A DNA stretch of 64,000 nt from Monosporascus cannonballus (Eukaryota; Ascomycota; Sordariomycetes; Xylariales), in contig QJNS01000075.1 in assembly GCA_004154925.1 (NCBI GenBank), positions 1 to 64,000 on the forward strand. Reading direction: 5' to 3'. Shown here piece by piece: positions 25,317 to 35,930 of this stretch; positions within the stretch are counted from its first letter, which is position 1, and each line of letters begins with the position of its first letter. The notes under the pieces were generated by a model, which saw only the letters and a program-made list of their open reading frames with translations, was not told the origin of the DNA and made no database searches. The translations under genes and the position numbers were made by a program.

Positions 25317-25818
25317 TTCAGCAGCCTTGCTGACGTATCTCGCGCGGACGACGAAAGGGGTCTCAGGTAGGCGTCCCTTGCCAAGCAACTTCCAGTAACC
25401 AAGGTTCAACAAGTCGATTACAGGCACGGTATCTTGAGATTAGCCGGACAGGTATTTCTCATGCATGTCCTTGGGAAGCAGGGAGCAGAGCTAGATTAAT
25501 GACATCAGCCAAAGCCTTGATAGATCGTGATTAGTACCTTGTCAAAGTTGACAGACGAGTTCCATTGCGCGCTCTGGGACAGGTGATAGCGACACATTCC
25601 GACCTTTCCAAAGTAACCTGGATGATAACGATCTAGATTTGTACGGTGATGCCATTGAGGAGTGAGCTGCATGGTCGATGATTTAAACGAGATTATTTTC
25701 TTACTTGGCCTCCTGCCACTCCTCGGCCACCAGGATGTTTCCTGTGCTTTCCCACGCGACCGTGGCCAGCGCTAACGTGCCCACGATGCTTGCGCGTCTT
25801 GCTGAATCGAGTCGGCAT
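25317..25818 (-). pseudogene. Pseudogene of ribosomal protein uL15 (yeast Rpl28, L27a family)
   Basis: The first exon (25,818-25,705, 38 codons) encodes [20 protein letters not shown] and on to [10 protein letters not shown], essentially identical to the uL15 N-terminus. A GTAAG donor follows and a second block (about 25,668-25,545) holds RYHPGYFGKVGM, then an intron-like gap. The third block reads [29 protein letters not shown] and on to [10 protein letters not shown]. The usual last 15 or so residues (ERKIxEAGGVVELVA) are missing and the frame runs into unrelated sequence. The in-frame TAA, the local rearrangement after GM (an extra Cys and a lost aromatic residue) and the missing tail make a functional large-subunit protein unlikely. 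Introns are retained, so this arose as a DNA-level duplicate rather than a processed copy. A functional copy should exist elsewhere in the genome. Confidence 0.8.
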
Positions 25819-26148
25819 CTTTGCGGTATTCCTATTGGTGTCGATTCGGCCGTGTTGGCGGTTTGCAAGGTGCGTCCTCGGTAAATCGGGCAAATGTAAA
25901 AATAGTTGCGGCTCTTGTGGGGTGGGTACGTACCTGAGGAGATAGGCCACGGGACGAACTAAGCATATAAGCCACAAACTACAAGCCACAAACGGAATAC
26001 ATCAAAGAATCGGTTATTCTCAGTTTACAAAACAGTGTATTACGGTCCTTGAGTTCAATCTAACTCCTAGAGGATTGATTTTACGGTATCAAACTTTCAA
26101 AACACTATAAGCGGGAGCTCAACAACAGAACTCCCCCTTAGTGCAGCA

Positions 26149-26505
26149 ATGAATACCGAAACCTCTTCAGTCGATAAGGTCCAGAGACGACCAGGCTCCT
26201 CAGGGTTGAGTTCAGGGGCGGCAGCGGGTATCGGCATTGATGCGGGAACCGGAGTCATCCTGCTGGCTGATTTATCGACAGGGAGTCAAAAAGGGACGCG
26301 CATACCAGGCGGCAACCTCAAACGGCCCGTCGAACCACATGAATGGCCAGCCCTATGCGAACAGGTCACCTCAACCGAAGAATTGTACAGCGTCTCGTAC
26401 CGTCCTCACCACAGTAGCTATTCCAGCGAAGTAGCGCCATCGGTAGAACCGCTCAGCCCACAACAGCCTGTAGAGTTATCCAGCGCGCAATCACGGTCGG
26501 AGTAA
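26149..26505 (+). pseudogene. Frameshifted remnant of a Mid2-like single-pass membrane protein
   Basis: Frame A from 26,149 contains SSGLSSGAAAGIGIDAGTG followed by VILLA. This resembles the GLSxGAxAGIGIGAGVGxILL membrane-entry segment common in fungal Mid2-like wall-stress sensors. The expected cytoplasmic tail continues in frame B (about 26,285-26,395, QAATSNGPSNHMNGQPYAN) and then again in frame A (SSEVAPSVEPLSPQQPVEL, about 26,410-26,500). Two compensating frameshifts and a charged residue inside the membrane segment point to a dead gene. The extracellular domain was not found upstream. The family call is by pattern only. Confidence 0.45.
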
Positions 26506-26509
26506 TCCT

Positions 26510-27650
26510 CGTAGTAGCTGGCTTTGTTCGATGGCATGTGAGGAGATAAACACGAAATTGGTCCCGATTGCGCCGGTCATACGGCCATAGGCATCGGAGA
26601 CACTCGGATTCTCTGACACTCGCATAGCTCATCGGTTTGTATGTGGACATCCCCATGGCCAGCTCCTCGGTGGGCACCTGCACCAGCACTGACGCCGGCT
26701 TGGTATCCATTAGTGCTACCAGCTTCGGCATATGTGGGCATGGTGCCTCCACTCTGTTCGGCCTTCTGGAGAGTAACTCCCCGGCCTTGCTGTCAGTCCT
26801 AGCCGAGTCTAACAAAGATCGGTGCCTGTCTTAGCTGCAAAGAGCGGCGCTTCAATCAGCGGCGTCCCGTTCCGGTGCAAGGTTAGGGGCGCTTGGGGAA
26901 CGCCACGGTGAATGCACGAGGGGAGGACACAATCGTGGAGAGGACGAGCGGTACCAGCAAGCGAAGCAGGTCCTGAGCATCACATTGCTTGTGCTGTTGG
27001 TTTCCGCGTCTGTAGCCACTCGCATGTACATGGACTACCGTGCCTTTTGTGAGAATATCGAGATGGTGCAATAGCGGAGGCTTTGAAGCGCTTGAAACAT
27101 TACGCTTGGATTTCTGGGCAGCAATTGAGAGGACATTTAAAGCCATCCATCGTGTTCGTTGAGCCCGTAACCCGCCTGCTCTCATCCTTTTGCAGTAAGA
27201 GGTGTGGCGGTGCCAGGGGCCGTTGAGTAAGAAGGCCGAAGAAGAACAATCGCATTCGGGTGACGATGCAAGTGGGAGCGGACTCATAGCACGTTTGGCT
27301 ACTCTTAAAGAAGCTAGTTCCCACAACCCTCTTTATCGACTATTTCAATAAGGTTGCCGCTAATCCCGTGCCAACGCATGTCTGTGCAAACATGGGTAGT
27401 TATTAGTAGGATGATAGCCACGTAACTACGTATATGCACCACAGACCCTGAACAGTCCCACTACGACAGGCGATGACTTGGCAGCTGGAAGTCCCGAGCC
27501 AAATCAGCCACCGATCTGTAGGGTCCACCACTAGCGAGCTTCGTGATTGGAGAAGGGCACAGTAGACCCTGACCGCCCGGGCCGCCCCCTCAACAGAGCA
27601 CCCCTTTTTTTGAGGTTGCGAACAACAAAGACAACAAGGCCAGCCCATCA
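26510..27650. other. No gene recognised
   Basis: About 1.1 kb of normal composition. Open frames up to 147 codons occur on the minus strand (26,883-27,326) but show no motif and look like chance. This includes the upstream region of the von Willebrand-domain gene. Confidence 0.5.
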
Positions 27651-27746
27651 TCGTCTTTGACCTGCTGCAAAAATTTTCGGCATTCGAGGGCAGAAGAAAA
27701 ACCAATAAAACCACCATCAACAACGTCGCAGTCACTATACAGAGCT

Positions 27747-28577
27747 ATGGCTGAACGTCTACAGGACGAAGAATGGCCTTCTTTCACGCCGGCTCCTGAT
27801 GAGGAGGCCGGGGCCGGAGTTGACATAGGCAACTACGACGAGACGCTCGCCTTTCTGCGGTGCTTCGACACCATGTTCATCGTCGACGACTCGGCGCACA
27901 TGGAGCCGTACTGGCGCGACGTAGGATCGCTCCTCGAGACGCTCAGTAGCATCTGCGCCAAGTACGATCCCGACGGGATCGACATCTACTTCCTGAACCA
28001 CCGGCCAAAGAGCCTCTTCCCGAGCCGCTCGGTGCGCAAGTCCGGGTACCGCGGCATCGGCGGGCCCGAGGCCAAGAAGAGCAGCAAGACGGCGAGCTCC
28101 ATCTTCGCCAACGTGCGGCCGGGCGGCAGGTGCAACCTCGGCGCGCGCCTCACCAAGATCCTCGAGTGGTACTGCGGCAAGCTGCGGGCCGGCGAGGAGA
28201 ACGCCGCGCTCAACCTCATCGTCATCACGGCGGGCGTGTTCGAGGACGACGTCAAGACGCCCCTGGTCAACGTCGCCAAGATGCTCGACGAGCTGAGCAT
28301 GCCCGAGCACCAGGTCGGCATCCAGCTGTTCCAGATCGGCCGGCCCGACGCCTCGGTGCAGCAGACGTTCGAGTACCTCGACGACGAGCTGCACAAGGAG
28401 ACCCGCACGCGCGACATCATCGACACAACGACGTGGAGTGGGGAGCCGGGCTCGCTGTCCGCGGGCGATCTGCTGAAGGTGATTCTGGGAGCCGTGGTCA
28501 AGGAGTTGGATAAGCGCAAGCCGGCTATGCCCTTGGAGGACGCAACTCGTGTAAAGCGCGTAGAGGACGACGATTGA
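27747..28577 (+). CDS. von Willebrand factor A-domain protein, fungal type
   Basis: Intronless frame of 276 residues from the ATG at 27,747. An in-frame start at 27,657 would add 30 low-complexity residues and is less likely. Residues 34-60 (LAFLRCFDTMFIVDDSAHM) match the first strand and MIDAS start of a fungal vWA family that usually reads FDTVFLIDDSGSM. The SICAKYDPDGIDIYFLN segment (about 75-95) and IVITAGVFEDD (about 180) are the next strands of the fold. The MIDAS consensus DxSxS is altered to D-D-S-A-H, so metal binding may be weakened. vWA domains mediate protein contacts; the partner is unknown. The strong GC bias of the third codon position over the whole frame argues that it is expressed. 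The C-terminus is acidic. It stands alone between decayed DNA and the RING gene. Confidence 0.75.
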   Translation: MAERLQDEEWPSFTPAPDEEAGAGVDIGNYDETLAFLRCFDTMFIVDDSAHMEPYWRDVGSLLETLSSICAKYDPDGIDIYFLNHRPKSLFPSRSVRKSGYRGIGGPEAKKSSKTASSIFANVRPGGRCNLGARLTKILEWYCGKLRAGEENAALNLIVITAGVFEDDVKTPLVNVAKMLDELSMPEHQVGIQLFQIGRPDASVQQTFEYLDDELHKETRTRDIIDTTTWSGEPGSLSAGDLLKVILGAVVKELDKRKPAMPLEDATRVKRVEDDD

Positions 28578-28579
28578 GT

Positions 28580-29170
28580 ATGTGTTAAGCAAGCTCCTCA
28601 ACTTAGTATATTCTGGTTAGGCTCCGGGTCACCTCAGATGTTCAGCGTATTCATATATGCCCTGCTCCTCACATGTTAGGCGGCTTGAATTAGTTAGTTT
28701 ACAAGCACTCCGATGGCCATAGTACGGTCGAAGCCCTTTCTCCTGTCTAAAAGCAGTGCACGATCCTTGGCCGGTTGGGACCAACCCCAGAATATGATCA
28801 AAAGTGGTTTAAATCGGACGCAACTATCATTTCCTGGGTGGCCATGATGATAGCCGCTGAAAGCATCCGAGCCGTGCACAACGTCAGTGAGATATCCCCT
28901 TTCTAGTGCAAAATTGGCTGAGCCTTGCTCGCTAGGGTCGTGGCCCAAGAATCCGGCGCTAATATAGACAAGGTTATGATAATAAGATGCTATGTACAAT
29001 ATCCGCAATGTGGAGGGCACCGCTTAACCCCTGTCATGGGATAGATGAGACATAGACATAAAATGTCTTCATAACTCCGACCAATGCACTGTTGGGAGCT
29101 TTCCTTGACATTTTGTAATAGTTATTAGAATAAGCAATGCTCTACGACAGCCAACCCCTACCGGCGGCAC
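28580..29170. other. No gene recognised
   Basis: The interval between the 3' ends of the convergent vWA and RING genes. A minus-strand frame of 108 codons (28,694-29,020) has no recognisable features. Confidence 0.5.
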
Positions 29171-29175
29171 CGCTA

Positions 29176-30054
29176 CTAAAAGGGCAACTGCCTCGCAGTC
29201 CAGGATGTGCTACTGAGCAACGAGTTCAGCTTCTGTACCGCAAGCATGACTTCCTCGTAGGAAAGGAACACCTCCAACGCATGCTGAGCCTCCCTGAATT
29301 CGATCTTCCCAACCATCCTCGCGACATTCCGCCGCAGCCGGGACAAGACGTCCCGCTACGCGGGGTCCTCGCACCGCCGCAGCTCCCCGAGGGCATCCCC
29401 GAGGGACCGGAACTCCGCGACGAAAACGCCGAGTTGTCGCTCTGCCCTCTCCGACCCGGCAATGTGGCACAGCAGCTCCAGCACGCCGGCCAGGTGCTTA
29501 TCCCACGTGCCGCGGCCTAGCATGAGCGGGTGGCCGGGCCCCGCCAGGATGTCCGCGCGGTCGAGCGCACACGCGATGAGCCAGCCGAGCGGCAGGCGGC
29601 CGGGGACGTCCGTCATCCGATACCTACGCGCCCTGGTGGTGTCGGTGGGCGACGAGGCGCGAGCGTGGCTCGGCTCGTCGGGGCGCCGTCGATGCCCGCG
29701 CTCCGTCCCGTCGAGCCGCATCCCGTACCCGCGGCTGCCGTGCAAGGTGCGGCGGCACAGGGAACAGCGCGCCTTCCGCCCGGAGTCCCACCTCTTCTCG
29801 AACCACTGCCAGATGCAGTCGATGTGGAAGCGGTGGCCGCAGGGGAGCGACACGATGGCGGCGGCGGCCTCTTCAAGGCAGATGACGCATGGGTCCGCGC
29901 TACCCTTGCCGTCGTAGTGCACGAAGCGCTGGGCCGCGATGACATCCTTGGGCGCCAACATCTGCGCGAAAGCTAGTGAGGAGCGGTACCTTCTCGATTT
30001 GGCGGGCACCGGTTCTGGGGCCGGGAGGGAGCGGCCTCTGAGTGGCATCACCAT
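29176..30054 (-). CDS. RING-H2 finger protein with in-frame amber codon
   Basis: From the ATG at 30,054 the frame runs 232 codons to a TAG at 29,356-29,358. It then continues open in the same frame for another 59 codons to a TAG at 29,176. A RING-H2 domain is complete: C56, C59, C72, H74, H77, C80, C97, C100 (CVICLEE...CGHRFHIDC...CSLC). Such domains bind two zinc ions and recruit E2 enzymes, so the product is a likely E3 ubiquitin ligase. The C-terminal half is alpha-helical and lacks a known domain. The sequence beyond the amber (RDVLSRLRRNVARMVGKIEF, then EVFLSYEEVMLAVQKLNSLL) looks coding, so the original protein was probably about 292 residues and CAG was changed to TAG. Another in-frame TAG lies just upstream of the chosen start, after ATGGCGATGTCG. 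It may be a truncated but working protein or a young pseudogene. Confidence 0.65.
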
Positions 30055-30059
30055 CAGGC

Positions 30060-31990
30060 CAAGGGGTTGCTACGACATCGCCATGGGACTTTAGATTGTG
30101 CGTCGTTTATCTTGGCTTTGGCCTTAGAGATCTAGGAAGGTGGTCTCTTGTTATCACTTTGGAAAGAATTAGAGGCGAAGTTGTGCGTATGATTATACCG
30201 TAAAGGGGCTCGATAACGGACTGTTTGTTCAGCATTGATTTGCACAGGTTTACCATACGAAAATGTGAACTGATGGAGTTTTCACCGAGCAAAAGTGGAA
30301 CAGTTTTTGAAAAGGCTTTTTTGAGCCGCTTCCCCCGTCAGATGCCCATGCGAAATAAATTTCAGCGACAAGTAAGTTCATTGAAAGTTAATGATATTGC
30401 GCCCTAACTTTTGAAGCTTAACATAGCGCGCGGCGTGCGAACTCAAGCCTTACTTAGTGAGATATCTAACTCGTTGTCGACTGTTCCTCAGTGATCTCGT
30501 ATACACGAACCTTCAATGTAGAAATTCGACCCAATTCAAGGGGAGTCGGAATGGGTAGTCGCTCTCCTCCAGGAACGTGATAAGTTGAATCTTCATGGGT
30601 CAGTTCAATGTAGCTTCACCTCCACCTGAGTGAACAACATTATTATCTACAATCAAGAAACTGCATACATATGTGCCTTACAACGCGCCGCCCAGAGAGA
30701 TATCAGGGCTTTTGCTTAATAGACATAAGCATGAGAAACACTACATGGCAGCAACTCATGCGGATATGAGAGCATCTGGAAACGTGACATATACGGGAGA
30801 CTCTGAGGAGTATGTGCCTGAAAATGAACACTAGAGGGGCACAAAACACATAAAGTATCAGTGGCATCTATGTCCCATAATAGGTATCCTCTGAATATAC
30901 TCCATTCCCCGTCCGGATGCAGACCTCGAAGAGTCAGCTAGTGGAACACACAGGCACGCTAACCAGACCACCGGAACCAGATGGCTCTCTCTCAACGCAC
31001 GCCCACGGAACCGCCTGACGACCTTGTCGGTTTATAGCCGCTAGCCTAGACAGCCCAGTATTCGCGGGTAGAGATGTCGCAGCTCTGGCTCCGCGCAGAA
31101 TATGTTCGTTGCAAAGGCACCACGCCCCCCCGAGAAGCGTTACTCAAAGTTAGACGCTCGAATACACTAACTGCGGACGGGTTCCCGCATTAGGCTCACT
31201 CCCCCCACGAGGAAGAAGACGCGAGAGAGAGGCTTGGAGCGCGCTCTCGCAGTAGCTTAGACGGCCATGTGCTTCTTCATGATTTTGTATGACATTAAGT
31301 GGTAGGTGCGTGGCCTTGGGAATAGAGCGTGCCTGCGCCTAACCAGTTGACTAGTGCTCTGCGCGAGTACTAGAATACTTTCAGTGACTGCCCGGTTCCC
31401 GGATGGGCCAGGTTGGCTACCTGTTCGGGTGTACCTACGCCCTGATAGATCGCTATTCCGGACTACGGTCATGATGGAAACACCTAGGGATGCAATGTTT
31501 TTAGGAAAGGAGGCGAGTACCGCGGTGAGCGAGCCGCTGGGAACATGTGGCCATTTCTCTAAATATTTTTTTCATCTCTTTGCCCCTGAAGCCCTGAACC
31601 CCTGTAATCGGAGCTATGGATATCTCTAAAGAAGGCAAGATCTCTCTGCAGGAAAGGGGTAAGCTCTTCACTAATAGTTATACCACCGTGGACATAGTAC
31701 GCAGAACACGCTCCTTTTTGCGGGCTTCTGCTATCCGCGCATCAATCAGCATTAGGCACTACCGAGGCGTCTAATACACAGTCCCCTTGGATTAGGTCCC
31801 CGACACTCCCAATGCCTGTAACTGTGGCCACTTGATTAAACGGCCCGCCCGATGAACTTCGAAAGCCCTCCGCGCCAACCAACCAATATTCGTCGATAGA
31901 ATTCTGTTTCAGGTATCACGGAAACACTGGAACGCCCCTCAAAAACGAAGAAACACGTTACTCTAAACCAAGACCAGCGTTTGGTTGGCC
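30060..31990. other. No gene recognised
   Basis: About 1.9 kb between the RING gene and the hydrolase gene. Only short chance frames (at most 91 codons) occur on either strand; no tRNA-like or repeat structure was seen. Confidence 0.5.
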
Positions 31991-31991
31991 C

Positions 31992-34146
31992 TCAGTCTTG
32001 CCGCATCTCTAAGATGGCCCGCTTAGAGGCGTCCTCCTGCACCCAGCCGACGATCACGTCGATCACGTCGTTGACGAGCCTGTCGTAGTGCTCGCCGGGG
32101 TAGAACAGGCTTGTGTGCGCGCCGACCTCGTCCGTGTCCTTCATGAAGACCTTGACCCACTTGGGGTCTAGCTGGCCGTTGACCTTGTGCGTGCTCGGCA
32201 GGTTGCAGAATTTCCGCTCCTTCCTCTTTTTCCCGCCGGGTACCCGATACTCCTCGATGGAAACCCCTGTCATCGTCCGGATGGGCCCCGGCTTGGGCTC
32301 CGCCGGAGTGTCCGCAGCCTCCGTTGCCAGCGCTTGGGACTCCGAAGGAAGTGAGACTGCGGAAGCGGTAGCGACCTCTCCTTTCTTCTTCAGTTTCAGT
32401 TCTTCTTTCCTCCTTTTCTCTGCTTCCTGCAGCCTTTTCTTTTCTCGCTTGTCAATTGTTTTCTGACGATCTCGTATCGCCTTCTCCCGGGTTTTCACCG
32501 CTTGATCGTAAGCTTTCTGTTTCTGTTTAGCATCTTTCTCAGCTTGCTTTCTTTCATCCTTGTTGGTTATATTTCCTTTGTCTGGTATCTCTGGTTTCGG
32601 GGGCAACTCTGGGATAACAGGAAGGTCAAGATGTAGAGCCGACACAGCATCGACGAGTTCTGCAGCCGTGTCTGTATCGACAGCTGAAGATCTTCGTGGT
32701 GGGAAGGCGGAATCCATCGACCGAGATGAATCCCTGATTGGTTCAATAGGTGAAGGTACCTCGGCTCCTTTCGCTTGACTATTTGTTACACCATTGGCCG
32801 AGGTGCCTTCTTCGTGTTCTTGGCCAGATTCTCGGTTTGCATGGCCCAACTCAAGGCTTGACAATTTCTTGCTTGGAGGACCGGGGGATGAATTTGCCTC
32901 CTGTAGGAGATATGCCTCAGTCTCACCCCTGCTGTGATCTTGAACGGATATCCTGGGGGTCGAAATATTCGAGTATGTAGGGTTCAGGACCTCCGGAGCC
33001 TCTAGCTTCGTCTGGGACTTGTTGTGCTTGCGCTTCTTGGGAAAGCCGTAACACATGGTATAGTACTGGACAAAGCGGACCTGCCGCGGACCGTATGGGA
33101 ATTCTTGCTTCAGATCATCGATGTCTTCCAGTTTGCGAAGGCTCTCATATCGCGACTTTAGACAGTTGAAATCCAGTAGGGTACTCCCGTACTCGAGATG
33201 CGACATGAAATGATGAGTGGCCGCGTCTATCAGTCCCTCCGAGTGGTGCTTCTTCACGAAATGAACGAGGTTCTGTACCCATCCCCTATCCTGGAGTCTG
33301 ACATCATTGGAAAAGGCGGGGTTAAAGTTCGGGTCAAATGTCATAGCCGGGAACGGAAACCCCTGTGGCCTTGGTCGCGGCTCGGCCGAAGGCGTCGACG
33401 CCGCTGGAGTGAGTGCGGAGAAGCCCGAATAAGTCGAGGAGTTCGGCGAAGCAATACCCGACGTCCCTGGGCTCGAATCGAGCTCCGTAGTGGACTCCCT
33501 CGCAGGCTTTTGCTTCGGACGAAAAAGGCTAGAGATACCGGACATGATAATGCCTGGATGAAGGCCAAGAAAGGGAGCATCTAGGTTGACAGTGCCTAGG
33601 ATGCGATGGCGGAAATAGCCCGTGGTGTACGGGGTCCGTGACGGCTATATTGCGATGAGACACAGAGTACGATAGTGAGTTAGGTGTTTTGCTTACCGTT
33701 AGCACGATTTCTGCATTCAGAAGTCCGCCCATCGAATGCCCGACGAGGACCACATCGGTAGTGGGGGACTCGTGCGGTTCTAACCACGCGCTGAAGTTGT
33801 CACGGGCTATGTCAATCGCCTTGTAAGTCTTGTACCTCGGATAGATCTTGGAGTGCACGACATGAGTGTCGGCCAATGCGCGTTTGAGAAAGTGATGGAC
33901 GTGAGCGGGGAACGACTGGAATGAGGTATCAGTCCCCTGGTACCCGTGAATATAGACGACTAGGAGCCGCCGCTTCCCGCTGTTGCGGTACTCGGATGGA
34001 GTAGGTACTAAAGATTGGGCTGAGGATATCCGGGGGTCCTTGGGAAAAATTCCCGCGTAACCACCATTAGGCGCGGTGCGGCGGCCGCCATTGGAGTCCG
34101 GGACTTCTAAGCTCGATCTGACTCCGTGTGGAGGTGCGGGAGTCAT
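31992..34146 (-). CDS. Alpha/beta hydrolase (DUF676-like serine esterase/lipase), 700 residues
   Basis: Two exons: 34,146-33,697 and 33,644-31,992, with a 52-bp GTAAGC...ATATAG intron in phase 0. The joined protein has 700 residues. LLVVYIHGYQG (about 60-72) provides the HG oxyanion element, VLVGHSMGGLL carries the nucleophile elbow G-x-S-x-G with Ser138, and after the intron LGTVNLDAPFLGLHPG continues the fold. A long disordered, Lys/Glu-rich coiled-coil segment (about 430-580) separates this from a conserved C-terminal block KVFMKDTDEVGAHTSLFYPG, where His660 is the likely catalytic histidine. Treating the second exon as a separate gene would put the nucleophile and histidine in different proteins. 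Related fungal proteins are lipase-like enzymes of unknown substrate; no signal peptide is visible, so it is probably cytoplasmic or membrane-associated. The joined frame is continuous, which makes the model secure; the substrate is not known. Confidence 0.85.
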
Positions 34147-34149
34147 GCT

Positions 34150-35535
34150 GGAGCGAATTAGTTATTACAGCATAGATTTTTTTTGGTTTGATGTGTCCAA
34201 TGAAAAATAGCATGAATCTACCGGAGCGACATCAGTTACAACACAGTAACACAAGTCGCATTTTACGTGTGTGTTTTCAAGCGCGGAAGAATAAAGAATG
34301 AACAGGGTAAAAGGTGACCCTGGGCTGGAAGGAGCAGAAAGGGGGGATGGCGGCGGATAAGTGGCGACGATGTGAGTTTGACTTAGTGTTTTAGGTATCT
34401 ATAGTACCTACGTCTATTGGAATTTGGTTGGATGAATGATTGATTGTTTACACTAATATTATAAAAATCCGATTGAATGCAGGTGATCAATGGACTGGCT
34501 GCCGGGAACAGCTACATGCACAGCAGACGTAATTATTAGCCGCCCTTCCGGCTTAGGTGTATTACATACTTAGGTATTTCTACTTACACTTACCGTTTTG
34601 ATCTTCTGCAAGGCTCCCCGTGCTGGGTACTCCGCCCTTTTCGTCCATGGCGTCAGGGCCCGACCTTTGTGCGACACACTGGCTCCAGTAAAGCCGTATA
34701 TTGATATTTGATCGGTGTTAAACGTTGGCCGTTTACTGGACACTTAGCTGCTCGTTCGAAAGCATAAAGGTTGAAAACTGTTTCACGGTTGGAAAAGAAT
34801 CTAGCTGTACAAAGTGCTCTGAGTAAATTACTCAGAGCGGGACAGTTCAGAGAGCAAAAGATAATGGACCAATTCAAACTGACGAGCTTTTGATCAACAA
34901 TTCAAACGAAATCCTTTAGCAAATAAACTATTAATCTTTCGAATAACTATCGAAAACGGGTTGTTCTATTTCCGAAACCGGAGTTATTTCAAGATACATA
35001 TTTGAGGGGGAACTGAAGAAGCTTGAATAATGCGTCGATTTGCAATACCCCTTGAAAGTATTTAAGCGTTGAAACGCCGAAACTACTAAGCGACAGACGG
35101 TTGGACTGGCGCCCACCGTCGATGAGCGGTTTATTCATCCTGCACGCCCTGCTAAGGGACTCTGCCGTCCGATCTGCCCGTCTGGAGTATTTGAGCCAAT
35201 TCTTATAGATGTTGCAGCGAAACCTGAAGATTTTGCAGCTAGCTGTGCGTCGCCCCTATTCTATTAGATACAATAGAGTGCTAGAACTCAAAACCAACAT
35301 GTTTTCGCCAGCTTCTACCTCCTTTAGCTGCCGGACTCTTAGTTGGTCTCAGGTATTTCAGAGTCTTACACGATTCCCCGGACACACGTAATTCATGACC
35401 AGCAGGGGTTAATAGCGCCCTGAGGTCCGTGTGAGCAGCGCACTTAGAATCATCGCAATGTATTCTCTTTTAGTATATGTGACACGAGGCACATACGTCT
35501 GTATCAAATCAAGGGATGCTCGTCCCCTCGTCCCC
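34150..35535. other. Intergenic, no gene recognised
   Basis: This region lies upstream of the hydrolase gene and runs to the assembly gap. Only short frames without motifs are seen. TAGGTA/TACCTA-type short repeats (for example near 34,390-34,415 and 34,555-34,580) are common in fungal intergenic DNA. Confidence 0.5.
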
Positions 35536-35600
35536 NNNNNNNNNNCCCCCCCCCCCCCCCCCCCCCCCCCGCCCCACCCCCCCCCCCCCCCCCCCCCCCC
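35536..35600. other. Assembly gap (10 N) flanked by poly-C
   Basis: Ten N at 35,536-35,545 are followed by about 55 bases of almost pure C (only G at 35,571 and A at 35,576). The tract fits a low-quality homopolymer at a contig end, such as the poly-G artefact of two-colour sequencing. Linkage of the two sides depends on scaffolding. Confidence 0.9.
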
Positions 35601-35930
35601 AAGGGGTATCATTCGCTATTTTTGTGGCTGTTCCCCGAGGGTGCCCTTTTTGAAGTCAAATTTCCCAACCAACGCCTCGCTGAAAATATCAAAATGCAAA
35701 GAGCCCTATGTCAATACCGCATAGTGGCCGGGCGCCCATAGCCTCTCATCGAAACCGTATCGCGTCTACCATTACGAGCCTCAGACAAGACGTCCCCGCG
35801 TTGTGCGAGTATTGTGCCCTGTTGTGCTCCGCCATGTTCTACTCTTCTCTCCTGGGTATCATGCGCCTACCTTGGCACTGGAGGCCAAGTGGCTACCTCC
35901 GTTGTAGGATGAACCGCTGCCAGGATTCTG

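Noticed and set aside
27759..28601. 280-codon minus-strand frame opposite the vWA gene, and similar long frames opposite RIT1, SIS1 and the sugar transporter
   Set aside because: They are mirror effects of high third-position GC; they show no domains, while the opposite strand has clear families.
28694..29020. 108-codon minus-strand frame as a gene
   Set aside because: No motif, no codon bias like its neighbours and no splice context.
33529..34146. Treating 31,992-33,545 and 33,529-34,146 as two separate genes
   Set aside because: A 52-bp intron joins them in phase 0 and restores the hydrolase fold across the junction.
35546..35600. Poly-C tract as a real structural element
   Set aside because: It abuts ten N and is nearly pure homopolymer, so a sequencing or assembly artefact is more likely.
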